Both the position numbers and the translations under genes were made by a program. The notes under the pieces are model-generated. The model saw nothing but the letters and a program-made list of their open reading frames with translations, had not been told where the DNA came from and did not search any database. Below, piece after piece: positions 26,493 through 35,977 of a DNA stretch of 64,000 bases. Source of the stretch: Rhizomicrobium palustre (GTDB lineage Bacteria > Pseudomonadota > Alphaproteobacteria > Micropepsales > Micropepsaceae); assembly GCF_011761565.1 (NCBI RefSeq), contig NZ_JAASRM010000001.1, forward strand, positions 1,426,139-1,490,138. The letters are read 5' to 3'. How positions within the stretch are numbered: the stretch's first letter is position 1; the number at the start of each line of letters is the position of its first letter.

Positions 26493-27452
26493 CTATGACC
26501 TCTTGCCTGCCTGCAGTTCGGGTTTCCGCATCAGGCTGGCGGCGATGGAGATCGCGAGGGCCAGCGCGACGGCGCTTAAGGAGAGCCAGACTGGAATCTT
26601 GATCCAATCCACGATCAGCATCTTGGCACCGATGAAAACCAGGATGGCGGCAAGGCCGTATTTGAGCAGCGAAAACCTGCCGCCGAGATCGGCAAGGAGG
26701 AAATACATCGCGCGCAGCCCCAATATGGCGAAGAGATTCGAGGTCAGGACGATGAAGGGATCAGTGGTGATCGCGAAAATCGCCGGGATGCTGTCGACAG
26801 CGAAAATCACATCGGAAAATTCCACCAGGATCAGCGCCAGCACCAACGGGGTCGCCATGCGCATGCCATCGCGCAGGACGAAAAAGCGCTCGCCCTCCAA
26901 ATGCTCTGTCACCGGGTAGTGCTTCTTGATCCAGCGGATCAGCGGATTTTGCGCAAGATTCGTCTCGTGATCGGCAAACCAGGCCATCTTCACGCCGGTG
27001 ATGAGAAGGAAGGCGCCGAAGAGATAGAGCAGCCAATGAAACTCTGCGATCAGCCAGCTTCCGGCGAAGATCATCACGGTGCGCAGCACGATGGCGCCGA
27101 GAATGCCGTAGAGCAGCACCCGGCGTTGCAGATGAATGGGGATGGCGAAGAAGGAGAAAATCATCATCCAGACAAAAACATTGTCGATGGCGAGCGATTT
27201 CTCCACCAGATAGCCGGTGAGGAAGGCTACAGCTTTTTCGTTCGCGATCTGACGGCCTAGCGTCTGGTCCAGATACCCCCATAGGGCGCCAGCAAAAGCG
27301 ATCGACAGCGCGACCCATAGAACCGACCACAGCGCTGCCTTGCGAATGGAAACGCGCGTCTCCCCCTTGGCCAGAAACAGATCGGCGGCGAACATGGCGG
27401 AAACCAGCAGGCCAAAGACCAGCCACATCCACCAGACGCCTATCGTTTCCAT
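26493..27452 (-). CDS. TerC family integral membrane protein
   Basis: 319 residues with about nine membrane helices. The family motifs [16 protein letters not shown] and [25 protein letters not shown] each place acidic residues within membrane helices. These motifs are shared with TerC and Alx, which are associated with tellurite resistance and with manganese export or pH response. The loop between them is [23 protein letters not shown] 27452 follows AAGGAACC. I looked for a manganese riboswitch upstream and did not find a convincing one. The ion it handles here is inferred only. Confidence 0.9.
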   Translation of the reverse strand: METIGVWWMWLVFGLLVSAMFAADLFLAKGETRVSIRKAALWSVLWVALSIAFAGALWGYLDQTLGRQIANEKAVAFLTGYLVEKSLAIDNVFVWMMIFSFFAIPIHLQRRVLLYGILGAIVLRTVMIFAGSWLIAEFHWLLYLFGAFLLITGVKMAWFADHETNLAQNPLIRWIKKHYPVTEHLEGERFFVLRDGMRMATPLVLALILVEFSDVIFAVDSIPAIFAITTDPFIVLTSNLFAILGLRAMYFLLADLGGRFSLLKYGLAAILVFIGAKMLIVDWIKIPVWLSLSAVALALAISIAASLMRKPELQAGKRS

Positions 27453-27531
27453 GGTTCCTTTCTTCCCCTGCCTGCGGCGGCAGAGGCGAAATAGGGGGCC
27501 TTTTGAAGAGATGGGGGGGAAAATGCGGGAT

Positions 27532-28752
27532 TCAAGCGGGAGCGAGGAAAGCCTTGATCCCCTCCGCCGCTATCGCCGCGGTGGAAAAGCAGCCCTGCAA
27601 GAGATAGCCGCCAGTCGGGGCTTCCCAATCCAGCATCTCACCCGCCACAAAGACGCCAGGGCGCGCTTTCAGCATTAGATGATCATCGACGGCGTCCAGC
27701 CTCACGCCGCCGGCGGTAGAGATGGCGCGGGCGAGCGGGGCCGTGCCGGTAAGGGCGAGCGGCATCGCCTTGATGCGCGCGGCGAGGACTTCTGGGTCTA
27801 GCGGCAGATCCTTTTGACCCTCGCGCAGCAACGAGAGCGCGAGCGGGGAAAGGCCGGAGGCTTTGCGCAAGAAATTGGAGAAAGACTGGCTGCCGCGCGG
27901 GGCGGAGAGACGTTTCAGCAAAGCCTCTTGCGACAGATCAGGGCGCAGATCGAGGGTGATGTCAGCTTTGCCTTTGGCCTCGATCGCATCGCGCAAGGCC
28001 GCGCCGAACGCATAGATCAGACTGCCTTCCACGCCTTTTTCGGTGATCATGACCTCGCCGCGCTTTTCGTTTCCGGCAAAGGAAAGCGTGACCGGCTTCA
28101 AGGGCTCACCCGCATGCTTGGTGCGGAAAATCTCCGACCAGGAAACCAGAAAACCACAATTGGCGGGGCGGAATGGAGAGAGCGCGATATCGGCTTTGCC
28201 AAAGATATTCGCCCATTGCCCATCGGAACCCAAATGCGGCCAGGAAGCGCCACCCAGCGCGATGAGGGTGGCGTCGGGCGTGAAGCGCACCGCCTCACCT
28301 GTGCTGGTCTGAAAGACGAGCGCATCGCCCTCCCAGCCCTGCCAGCGATGGCGGGGGCAAAAACGCACGCCAAGCCCATCCAGCCGCTTCAACCAGGCGC
28401 GCAAAAGCGGCGAGGCTTTCATGGTTTCGGGGTAGACGCGCCCCGACGTGCCGACAAAGGTTTTCAGGCCCATTCCATGGCACCATTCCACCAGGTCCTT
28501 GGGCGAGAAACGTTCGAAGGCGCGCGCCATGAGGGTCTCGGCGGCACCATATTTCTTCAGGAAATCCGGCGCGGGCTCACTATGGGTGAGGTTGAGGCCG
28601 CCCCGCCCCGCCATCAGGAACTTGCGCCCGAAGCTGGGCTTCTGGTCGAACACCGTCACGCCGTGGCCGGCTTCAGCGAGAATTTCGGCGGCGCGCAATC
28701 CGGCGGGACCGCCGCCGATGACGGCTATGTGGGGCACGGCAAAACCAATCAC
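27532..28752 (-). CDS. BaiN/HI0933-like NAD(P)/FAD-dependent oxidoreductase
   Basis: About 406 residues. The Rossmann FAD motif is [20 protein letters not shown]. It is followed by the family-specific [18 protein letters not shown], a central region and the C-terminal FAD segment [27 protein letters not shown]. It matches the flavoprotein family that includes HI0933 and BaiN, whose physiological substrate is mostly unknown. GTG starts exist at 28791, 28752 and 28737 and none has a clear ribosome binding site; 28752 is a compromise. It lies about 48 bases after the patatin gene on the same strand, so cotranscription is possible. Confidence 0.85.
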   Translation of the reverse strand: MIGFAVPHIAVIGGGPAGLRAAEILAEAGHGVTVFDQKPSFGRKFLMAGRGGLNLTHSEPAPDFLKKYGAAETLMARAFERFSPKDLVEWCHGMGLKTFVGTSGRVYPETMKASPLLRAWLKRLDGLGVRFCPRHRWQGWEGDALVFQTSTGEAVRFTPDATLIALGGASWPHLGSDGQWANIFGKADIALSPFRPANCGFLVSWSEIFRTKHAGEPLKPVTLSFAGNEKRGEVMITEKGVEGSLIYAFGAALRDAIEAKGKADITLDLRPDLSQEALLKRLSAPRGSQSFSNFLRKASGLSPLALSLLREGQKDLPLDPEVLAARIKAMPLALTGTAPLARAISTAGGVRLDAVDDHLMLKARPGVFVAGEMLDWEAPTGGYLLQGCFSTAAIAAEGIKAFLAPA

Positions 28753-28800
28753 AAAACGGCTGGCTTTGTAGGGCTTGGCGCCCCGCCCCACAAGCTGGCG

Positions 28801-29886
28801 CTAACCCGCCTTCTTGGCCGTATCTGCCGGGGCGAGAAGCCCGCAAAGCTCATTCAGGCGCGGCATCGAATCCTGCACCAGCTTTCCTGAGAGCCGCACC
28901 AGACGGGCGATGTTGTCGACCGAGGCATCGTCGAAATCATCATTCACGGTGTAGGGATCGTGCGGATCGCGGCCCAGCGTGACCTCGAAACGGTAATGAT
29001 GATCGCCCAGAACCTGATCGCACTGATAGCAGACGGTATCGGCATTGCCGTCCATCAGGATGGAGAGGATGGGATGCAGCCAGCCGATCTCGCCCCAATC
29101 CTTCGCCGCCGCATAGGGGATGTCGCGTTCCAGCGAGCCTGTGCCTAACGAGACCACGATATAATTCTTCTTGCCCGGGAAAAGCTTATAGGCCTCGGCC
29201 AGCGCGCAGAGCGCGGGGTTGTTAGCGAAGACACCGCCATCCACCGCCGCATAGCGCTTGCCTGCCTTGTTGGTAATCTGCGCGGGCGCAAAATAGGTCG
29301 GCGCGGCGGAGGTAGCGCGCGCCACATCGCGCAAGAAGAAATCGAAATCGGCCGCGGTTTGTTGCTGCACTTGGCCCGTGGCAGGATTGGGGCGGCTTTG
29401 CAGCCCCATACCGCGCGCCTTCCAGCTTTTGAAGAACATCGGCGTGCGGGTGGATTTCACGCCGGATTGTTGCTGGGCTTCAGGCAATTCGATGGCATAG
29501 GTCGGCACCAGCACCTCTGTGGAGGTGATATCGCTGAGGCGCATATCGCCGAGAATATCCTTGAGCGTCGCCTCCAGCGCGTCTGCATTATATTTCGGGC
29601 CTGTGAGCGAGGGATGGGAAAGCCTGTCCCAGAGCGAGCGATGGAAAATCGCCCCGCCATGATCGGAATAGAATTTACCGAGCTCTGCCGCCGACATGCC
29701 TTTGGCGAGGCCGCAGCAGATGATGCCGCCGGTGGACGTGCCCGAGATGAGGTGGAAGAGATCGGCTGCGCGCTGGCCCGTATGCTCTTCGAGGAATTGC
29801 AGAAGGGCCGCTGGAAGAATGCCGCGGATGCCACCGCCATCGATGGAAAGGATGCGGACCGTATCGCCTTGCACGGTTTGCGGCAT
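28801..29886 (-). CDS. Patatin-like phospholipase, CapV-like
   Basis: 361 residues. The patatin oxyanion motif DGGGIRGILPA is followed by the Ser nucleophile in GTSTGG. The catalytic Asp is in DGGVFANNPAL. A Ser-Asp dyad lipase or acylhydrolase is expected, acting on membrane lipids. Similar stand-alone patatins serve as CBASS defence effectors (CapV), but no cyclic nucleotide synthase lies nearby, so defence use is unsupported here. ATG 29886 is preferred (an in-frame start also at 29898). A strong promoter match and an inverted repeat lie directly upstream, so expression is likely regulated. No signal peptide. Confidence 0.88.
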   Translation of the reverse strand: MPQTVQGDTVRILSIDGGGIRGILPAALLQFLEEHTGQRAADLFHLISGTSTGGIICCGLAKGMSAAELGKFYSDHGGAIFHRSLWDRLSHPSLTGPKYNADALEATLKDILGDMRLSDITSTEVLVPTYAIELPEAQQQSGVKSTRTPMFFKSWKARGMGLQSRPNPATGQVQQQTAADFDFFLRDVARATSAAPTYFAPAQITNKAGKRYAAVDGGVFANNPALCALAEAYKLFPGKKNYIVVSLGTGSLERDIPYAAAKDWGEIGWLHPILSILMDGNADTVCYQCDQVLGDHHYRFEVTLGRDPHDPYTVNDDFDDASVDNIARLVRLSGKLVQDSMPRLNELCGLLAPADTAKKAG

Positions 29887-29900
29887 GGCGCGCCTCATCG

Positions 29901-29944
29901 GTATGTTTCACATACAATATACGCCGCAGGCGATCTTTTGTTAA
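29901..29944 (-). promoter_or_regulatory. Predicted promoter and operator of the patatin gene
   Basis: On the minus strand, TTAACA (29939-29944) and TATATT (29916-29921) are separated by 17 bases. An inverted repeat, GTATG-TTTCA-CATAC (29901-29915), directly follows the -10 box over the likely transcription start, a classic place for a repressor. Confidence 0.6.
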
Positions 29945-30136
29945 GCGTTCCGGCCGGATCCGGCGATGCGGATCGCGAGAGAAGAAGCTGCCGCAGCGTC
30001 TCGGCTACATCTGTAACAAAGCGTGGCTAAACCCCTGAATTTTCTTGCGGCACATTCGTACATCCGTTAGGGATTTCGCGTTATGCGGGATTTTCGACTG
30101 TATTTCTCGCACCTCGCGTAAGGTTGGAGTGCTGCG

Positions 30137-31213
30137 GTGTCTTTCGAATTTGGTGCGCTTACCAGAGTACGTGAATGGCATGGGGTCACGCCGGAAATCT
30201 TCCACGACCAGATCATTCCCGCCGATCAACCCGCCGTTTTGAAAGGGCTGGTCGCCGATTGGCCCATCGTGCGCGCCGCCACCACCTCTTCCAAAGGGCT
30301 TTATGAATATCTGCGCGCCCATGACAGCGGCCGGGCGACGACGATTTTCGTGGCGGAGCCCAGCATCAACGGCGCCTTCTTCTATCGCGATGACATGAGC
30401 GGGCTGAATTTCGAGCGCCGCAGTCAGCCCTTGCAGATGGTCGCCGCCAATCTTGTCGCGCTTTCAGAAAGCGAGAATCCGCCCGCGCTCTATGCCCCGG
30501 CAGCGGTGGCGAGCGAGACCACACCGAGCTTCACAAAGGAAAATCCGCTGCCGCTGGTGGCGCCCGATGTGGAGGCGCGGCTTTGGCTTGGCAATGCCAT
30601 CACAGCCCCCACCCATTACGACATGGAGGACGGCATTGCCTGTGTGGTGGCCGGGCGCCGCCGCTTCACCTTCTTCCCGCCGGATCAATTGCCCAACCTT
30701 TATATCGGCCCCTTGGATATGGCGCCGGGCGGATTGCCGACCTCGCTGGTGAAAGCTTCCGATCCCGATTTTGCGCGGTTTCCCCGCTATCGCGAGGCGC
30801 TGAAGGTTGCGCAAGCCGCCGAGCTTGAACCCGGAGACGCCATCTTCATTCCGAACATGTGGTGGCACAATGTGGAATCGCTCGACCGCGTGAATCTGCT
30901 CGTGAATTATTGGTGGTTCGAGGGCACACGCGGCGCCGCCTCGCCCTTCAGCGCGCTTGCGCTAGGCTTGATGGCCATTCCGCCCCTGCCCGAAAGCCGC
31001 CGCGCGGTGTGGCGCCAAATGTTCGAACATTACGTGTTTCGCAGCGAGGGCGACCCCGTGCCATATCTGCCGGCGGACAAGCGCGGCATGCTGGGAACGC
31101 TGACGCCCGATGTGACACGCTATATGCGGACCCAGATCGTACGCTCTCTAACCCGCAGCCTGCCCGCGCAAATTCGCGAGCAGATTCAGCGCTGGGTATC
31201 GGCCAGCCCTTAA
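30137..31213 (+). CDS. Cupin_8 (JmjC-like) domain protein
   Basis: 358 residues. Fe(II)/2-oxoglutarate-type double-stranded beta helix. The likely iron ligands are His and Asp in THYDMEDGIACVVAGRRRF and the distal His in MWWHNVES. Further features are a PADQPAVLKGLVADWP opening typical of the family and the C-terminal helical part (residues about 290-358). The GTG start at 30137 has GGAG upstream. Family members hydroxylate proteins or small molecules; no substrate can be named. In several alphaproteobacteria and xanthomonads such genes sit beside TonB-receptor/halogenase loci, but here that locus is 15 kb away. Divergent from the patatin gene. Confidence 0.83.
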   Translation: MSFEFGALTRVREWHGVTPEIFHDQIIPADQPAVLKGLVADWPIVRAATTSSKGLYEYLRAHDSGRATTIFVAEPSINGAFFYRDDMSGLNFERRSQPLQMVAANLVALSESENPPALYAPAAVASETTPSFTKENPLPLVAPDVEARLWLGNAITAPTHYDMEDGIACVVAGRRRFTFFPPDQLPNLYIGPLDMAPGGLPTSLVKASDPDFARFPRYREALKVAQAAELEPGDAIFIPNMWWHNVESLDRVNLLVNYWWFEGTRGAASPFSALALGLMAIPPLPESRRAVWRQMFEHYVFRSEGDPVPYLPADKRGMLGTLTPDVTRYMRTQIVRSLTRSLPAQIREQIQRWVSASP

Positions 31214-32631
31214 GCCGCGGAACGCTGGCGGAGAGGTGCCGCAGGGCTTTGCGCGAAGAAGTCGGTCGATTGGCGCAGCCTTTGGGCCTCTTGCGAGAGG
31301 GTGTTGGCGGCGGCGGTCGCCTCTTCCACCATGGCGGCATTCTGCTGGGTGACCTGATCGAGCTGAGCCACCGCTGAATTGACCTCTTTGAGACCCGTCG
31401 ATTGCTGCTGCGAAGCGGCGGCGATTTCGCCCACCAGGCTGTTGATCTCCACCACGCGTTCCACGATGCGCTTCAAAGCCGTTCCGGTTTCGCCGACATG
31501 GCGTACCCCCGCTTCCACCTGTTCGGAAGAAGTATTGATCAGCTTGCGGATCTCCTTGGAGGCCTCGCCCGAGCGCTGCGCCAGGGCGCGCACCTCGGCG
31601 GCAACCACAGCGAAGCCCTTGCCGGCTTCGCCAGCCCTGGCCGCTTCGACACCGGCATTGAGCGCCAGAAGATTGGTCTGAAAGGCGATCTCGTCGATCA
31701 CACCGATGATATCGTTGATCTGCCGCGAGGACTGAGCAATCTGATCCATCGCGGAAATGGCGGTGTCGACCACCTGGCCGCCCAGCTCCGCATCCGCTTT
31801 CGCGGCGCCTACCACTTTGGTGGCGTGGCCCGCGTTTTCGGCGGTACGTTGCGTGGTGGCGGTGATTTCCTCCAACGCCGCCGCGGTTTCTTCCAAGGCC
31901 GCCGCTTGGCGTTCGGTGCGCTGTGACAAATCCTTGGAAGCTTCGTCGATCTGCGCCGAACCATGCGCGATCTGGCGCGCCCCGCCGATCACCCCGGTGA
32001 TGGTCTCATCAAGTCGCGCCACGGCGGTGTTGAAATCATCCTTGAGCTTGGCAAAATCCTTGCCGAGCGTTGCGTTAATCCGAACATTCGTCTGCCCGCC
32101 AGCGAGTTTTTCCAGCGCGCCAGCGACTTCATCGACACAGGTGTTGATGTCGGCCATGGTCTCATCGAGATAAGACGAGATTGCCATTTCCATATCGAGG
32201 ATGAGCGCCTGGTTGAGAGCCTTGATGGTGGGGCGGATATTCCAAGGCTTGTACCAATAGGTGCGAAATACCAAGGCGATGAGATCATTGAGGATGATCT
32301 GATAGGCCGCCGCGTACCAGCGCGGTTCGAGCCCAATTTTCTTATGCGCCAGCCCGATGCGGGTAATGTTCTGCATATAGGCGCATTCAAATGTGCCTTT
32401 GAAAAGCAGCGCCCAATGCGAGGACTGCGCCGCTTTCAGCCGCGTGTGCTGCGTGCCCACGATCTGGGAAAGTCTCGGCACGCTGGCGAGGTGCTGATAA
32501 AAATCATCTAAGATGCGCGGCAGGGCCCTTTCCACATGCGGCCAGAAGGCTTGCAGACGATCAGCCACATCTGGGCCGATGCCGGCGAAACGCAGACGTT
32601 CATTGCGGTCAAAATCCGGGGTAACGCTCAT
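31210..32631 (-). CDS. Globin-coupled methyl-accepting chemotaxis protein
   Basis: 473 residues, soluble, with no membrane segment. Residues about 10-165 are a sensor globin; the haem-binding His is H96 in RIGLAHKKIGLEPRWY, the hallmark of HemAT-like sensors. A HAMP-like linker (about 175-230) leads to the signalling domain, whose conserved hairpin tip reads IDEIAFQTNLLALNAGVEAA. It probably binds oxygen and steers flagellar movement through CheA/CheW. No other chemotaxis or flagellar gene is in the window, so it is an orphan receptor. Together with the anaerobic nucleotide reductase it points to life across oxygen gradients. Confidence 0.94.
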   Translation of the reverse strand: MSVTPDFDRNERLRFAGIGPDVADRLQAFWPHVERALPRILDDFYQHLASVPRLSQIVGTQHTRLKAAQSSHWALLFKGTFECAYMQNITRIGLAHKKIGLEPRWYAAAYQIILNDLIALVFRTYWYKPWNIRPTIKALNQALILDMEMAISSYLDETMADINTCVDEVAGALEKLAGGQTNVRINATLGKDFAKLKDDFNTAVARLDETITGVIGGARQIAHGSAQIDEASKDLSQRTERQAAALEETAAALEEITATTQRTAENAGHATKVVGAAKADAELGGQVVDTAISAMDQIAQSSRQINDIIGVIDEIAFQTNLLALNAGVEAARAGEAGKGFAVVAAEVRALAQRSGEASKEIRKLINTSSEQVEAGVRHVGETGTALKRIVERVVEINSLVGEIAAASQQQSTGLKEVNSAVAQLDQVTQQNAAMVEEATAAANTLSQEAQRLRQSTDFFAQSPAAPLRQRSAA

Positions 32632-32789
32632 GGAGGGGCTCCGAGGGCGGCGAACAAGTTTGCTTAGCCTACGAATTCACGCCTAATGCCTCGTAAACTT
32701 CGCGTCTGGCGCGTGTGCAAAAACACTTAGGAAAACGAGCATAAGCGATTGATTAAAATGCTTGTTTTATCAAACCTTGGGGTGTTTGC

Positions 32790-32803
32790 GGTAAGTACTT
32801 ACC
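32790..32803. promoter_or_regulatory. Perfect 14-bp palindrome, candidate operator
   Basis: GGTAAGTACTTACC is a perfect palindrome in the 249-base gap between the chemoreceptor and the beta-propeller gene, 78 bases before the latter's start. Its symmetry and A+T-rich surroundings suggest a dimeric regulator site. The regulator is unknown. Confidence 0.45.
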
Positions 32804-32880
32804 AGTCCTTGATCACGCAACTCTTACTGAACGCATGCCCCACCTGATCTATGCTGCCGAAAAATAAGCGGGATGAAACG

Positions 32881-34401
32881 ATGCGCGCCATGTGGGTGTT
32901 TCTGGCCGGTCTCCTGATGGGGGCACCGGGGTTCGCAGGCGAACTTGGCCTCTTCGATGCGTATAACGATATCGGCAAGGTGAGCCCGCCGGGCACGGCT
33001 TCTTATGATGCGGCACAGGGCAGCTACACACTGACGGCGGCGGGCGCCAATGTCTGGGGCAAAGAAGATGCGTTTCACTTTCTCTGGAAAAAAATGTCCG
33101 GCGATTTTGCGCTGACGGCGGAGGTGGTCTTCCCGCCCAAGGCCTATCCCAAGGAGCCCAATCCACATCGTAAAGCCTTGCTGATGATCCGGCAGGATCT
33201 TTCCCCGGGCAGTGTTTATGCCGACGTCGCCCCGCATGGGGTGGGCCTGACGGCGCTGCAATATCGCCCCGAGAAAGATGGTGCCACCCATGACATCGAG
33301 CTCAATATCGATTTTCCCAAAACGGTGCGGCTGGAAAAGCGCGGCGATGTGCTGACCATGTTCATCAGCGAACATGGCGAGGCGCTGCATCAAGCGGGCG
33401 CATCCACCCGATTGCATTTCACCGCGCCGTTTTATGTCGGGCTTGGGCTGACCTCACATGAGGAGGCGATCACCGACAAAGTGGTGTTCAACCAAGTGCG
33501 GCTGGAAATGCCTGAGGCGGAGACGGGCAAGACGACTACCTGGTCGACGCTCAATCTGATCAAGATCGATCCAGGCGCGCCCACCGCGACCATCATCGAG
33601 CACAAGCAAGGCATCTATGAATCACCCAATGTGGCGGCGGATAAGAAATCCGTCTTGATCAATGAAGACGGAAAATTCTTTCGCATTCCCTTGAAGGACC
33701 CGCTGGCAGGCGGCGCGCGCGAGGCGGTTTTGACCGGAGAGGCTAGCGGCTGCTGGGGCGAGCATGGATATTCCCCGGATGGCAAATGGCTGGCGGTGAG
33801 CTGTAAAGCGCCGGGCGAAAATGGACCCGATGTGCATATTGTGCCTGCGCAAGGCGGGGCGGCGCGGCGGCTGACGCATCAGCCGATTTCGTTTTTCCAT
33901 GGCTGGTCGCCCGATGGCAAAACCATCGCCTTCACCTCCATCAAAGATGGGCATGAAGACATCTATACCGTTCCGGTTTCTGGCGGTGCACCGACGCGGC
34001 TGACCACCGAGGCGCTGAATGACGGCGCGGAATTCACGCCGGATGGGCGCTATCTCTATTTCAACTCCAACCGCAGCGGCGCGATGCAGATCTGGCGGAT
34101 GCGCCCCGACGGCAGTGCGCCAGAGCAAATCACCAAAGACGGCTTCGATGATTGGTATCCCCATATCTCGCCGGACGGAAAATGGCTGGTGATGCTGAGT
34201 TATAAACAAGGCGAAGCAACCGCGAGCCATCCTATGAATAAGCAAGTGGCGCTACGGCTGATGTCGCTGACGGATGGCTCCATCCGCGTGTTGCATCGCT
34301 TGACCGGCGGCCAGGGCACACTGGATTCGCCTTGCTGGTCACCGGATTCCAAACTGATCGGCTTTGTCAGCTACAGCGATATCGCGGAGGGCACGAAATG
34401 A
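32881..34401 (+). CDS. Exported beta-propeller protein with TolB-like PD40 repeats
   Basis: 506 residues. A signal peptide (MRAMWVFLAGLLMGAPGFAG) is followed by a beta-sandwich-like part (about residues 25-205). A C-terminal propeller is built of WD40-like/PD40 repeats: SPDGKWLAV, SPDGKTIAFTSIKDGHEDIYTV, TPDGRYLYFNSNRSG, SPDGKWLVMLSY and SPDSKLIGFVSY. Such periplasmic propellers bind proteins or sugars; this one is not TolB itself (no Tol-Pal genes nearby). ATG 32881 suits the signal peptide better than ATG 32851. It overlaps the next gene by ATGA, so the two exported proteins are translationally coupled and probably work together. Confidence 0.8.
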   Translation: MRAMWVFLAGLLMGAPGFAGELGLFDAYNDIGKVSPPGTASYDAAQGSYTLTAAGANVWGKEDAFHFLWKKMSGDFALTAEVVFPPKAYPKEPNPHRKALLMIRQDLSPGSVYADVAPHGVGLTALQYRPEKDGATHDIELNIDFPKTVRLEKRGDVLTMFISEHGEALHQAGASTRLHFTAPFYVGLGLTSHEEAITDKVVFNQVRLEMPEAETGKTTTWSTLNLIKIDPGAPTATIIEHKQGIYESPNVAADKKSVLINEDGKFFRIPLKDPLAGGAREAVLTGEASGCWGEHGYSPDGKWLAVSCKAPGENGPDVHIVPAQGGAARRLTHQPISFFHGWSPDGKTIAFTSIKDGHEDIYTVPVSGGAPTRLTTEALNDGAEFTPDGRYLYFNSNRSGAMQIWRMRPDGSAPEQITKDGFDDWYPHISPDGKWLVMLSYKQGEATASHPMNKQVALRLMSLTDGSIRVLHRLTGGQGTLDSPCWSPDSKLIGFVSYSDIAEGTK

Positions 34402-35312
34402 AACGCGCAATATTCCTTGCCAGCGTGGCGTTTACTGTGAGCGCTTACGCGGCACCCGTTCGCCCCGCGATTACCGGGGTTTCGCATTTAAGCGTCTATT
34501 CCGCCGACATGGCGAAGTCGGACGCCTTCTATACGCATCATTTGGGCGCGGTGAAGCGGCCCGATCCGGAAGATGCCAAAGGCGTGCGCTATTACTTTAA
34601 TGCGCGCCAATTCGTGGAGGTGCTGCCGCTGCCCGCCAATGCCGGGATCAATCGCATGGATCATGGCGCCTTCAATACCGCAGATGCCGAAGGGCTGCGC
34701 GCCTATCTCGCGGCCAACAAGATCGCGGTGCCCAAAGCCGTGACCAAGGCCAGTGATGGCAGCAAATATTTCCGCGTCAAAGATCCCGAAGGCAACACCA
34801 TCGAATTCATCGAAGCGCCCAAAAGCCTGCCCGATATCCCCGCGGTGAGCCCTTCCAACCGCATGATCCATTTCGGCATGATCGTGCATAGCCAAGCTGC
34901 CGAGGACCCGTTCTATAGAAAGCTGTTGGGGTTCAAGCCTTACTGGTTCGGCGGCATGACGTCGGAAAACCCAACCTGGATTTCCTCGCAAGTGCCCGAA
35001 GGCCATGAGTGGGTGGAATATATGATCGTCTCGGGGCCGGAGAAGACGGGCATTCCGGCAAGCATGCCGCAAGCCACCGCCGGCGTGCTCAATCATTTCG
35101 CGCTGGGCGTCGGCAATATGGAAAAGACCGTGACGCTGCTCACCGAAGGCGAGCGCATCTCAGAAAAGAATGACGGACCGAAAATCGGGCGCGACGGCAA
35201 ATGGCAGTTCAATATGTATGACCCGGACGGCACGCGGGCGGAATTCATGGAATTCCACGCCGCGACCAAACCGTGCTGCTCGCCCTTTACGGCAAGCGAT
35301 CCGGAGGAGTGA
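34398..35312 (+). CDS. Exported VOC (glyoxalase/dioxygenase fold) protein
   Basis: 304 residues. The signal peptide is MKRAIFLASVAFTVSAYA. Two VOC modules follow: GVSHLSVYSADMAKSDAFYTHHLG with FRVKDPEGNTIEFIEAP, and MIHFGMIVHSQAAEDPFYRKLLGFK with FNMYDPDGTRAEFMEFH. The metal ligands typical of VOC enzymes are His and Glu at the ends of these stretches. Secretion of a VOC enzyme is unusual. It overlaps the beta-propeller gene by four bases. The substrate is unknown; glyoxalase activity is not implied because the family is broad. Confidence 0.82.
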   Translation: MKRAIFLASVAFTVSAYAAPVRPAITGVSHLSVYSADMAKSDAFYTHHLGAVKRPDPEDAKGVRYYFNARQFVEVLPLPANAGINRMDHGAFNTADAEGLRAYLAANKIAVPKAVTKASDGSKYFRVKDPEGNTIEFIEAPKSLPDIPAVSPSNRMIHFGMIVHSQAAEDPFYRKLLGFKPYWFGGMTSENPTWISSQVPEGHEWVEYMIVSGPEKTGIPASMPQATAGVLNHFALGVGNMEKTVTLLTEGERISEKNDGPKIGRDGKWQFNMYDPDGTRAEFMEFHAATKPCCSPFTASDPEE

Positions 35313-35822
35313 TTACTTCGCCCACTGCGCCAGCCAGTCGACGACGGCTTGCGGTGACATATGACGGGCGTCGGAGAGGGCGGTGATCTTGCCCTTATTG
35401 ACGAAGGTGCCATCCGGTTCAGCGACGATCACGGCGGGCACCCCTTCAAGGCGACTGGTGATGCCGAAACGCGCCGGGATGGCGAGGTTCTTGTCGAAGC
35501 GGCCGACATCGACAGCGACCACTTCGAATTTGGAGGCGATGAAGGGCTTCACCTCTTTCAGCGCCATGATGTTGGCGAGCACAATGCAGTCGCCGCACCA
35601 ATTGCCGCCGAGATCGATCAGCACCCGCTTATGGCTCTTCTTGGCGCGGGCGAAGGCGGCATCGACCGCGGCCACGGCATCGGCTTTTTCGTCATAGGGG
35701 CTACGCTCGACCACCGGCAGATCGGTCATAGCTGCGACGGAAACACGGGGGGCATCCGCCGACAACCCGGGAACGGCTACAGCCGAAAGCACCAGCGCCG
35801 AGGCGGCAAGAAAACGCTTCAT
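35313..35822 (-). CDS. Exported thioredoxin-like protein
   Basis: 169 residues. The signal peptide is MKRFLAASALVLSAVAVPGLSA, which supports ATG 35822 over the longer frame. The thioredoxin-like domain holds the redox motif WCGDC in LIDLGGNWCGDCIVLANIM, and the cis-proline region GVPAVIVAEPDGTFV. Periplasmic disulfide reduction or oxidation is expected. The stop abuts that of the convergent VOC gene (one base between the ends), so the two transcripts converge without a terminator. No DsbD or cytochrome c genes are nearby. Confidence 0.85.
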   Translation of the reverse strand: MKRFLAASALVLSAVAVPGLSADAPRVSVAAMTDLPVVERSPYDEKADAVAAVDAAFARAKKSHKRVLIDLGGNWCGDCIVLANIMALKEVKPFIASKFEVVAVDVGRFDKNLAIPARFGITSRLEGVPAVIVAEPDGTFVNKGKITALSDARHMSPQAVVDWLAQWAK

Positions 35823-35977
35823 GGAAACCTGTCTAGTTCGTTGGTCGAGAATGGGGAGATTAGCGCGGCTGCACGACATTAGAAACCGAATTTGCGCCTC
35901 ATCCGCCGCCACAAAAAAGTGAATGAATTGGGCCGGGTGCGCGCTTATAAAGCAGGCGCTTTCATGAGGCTTTTTCG

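Noticed and set aside
27453..27531. Manganese riboswitch (yybP-ykoY type) before terC
   Set aside because: A small hairpin is present, but the conserved core was not seen.
28801..29886. CBASS defence system
   Set aside because: The patatin resembles CapV, but no cyclic nucleotide synthase or other CBASS gene is adjacent.
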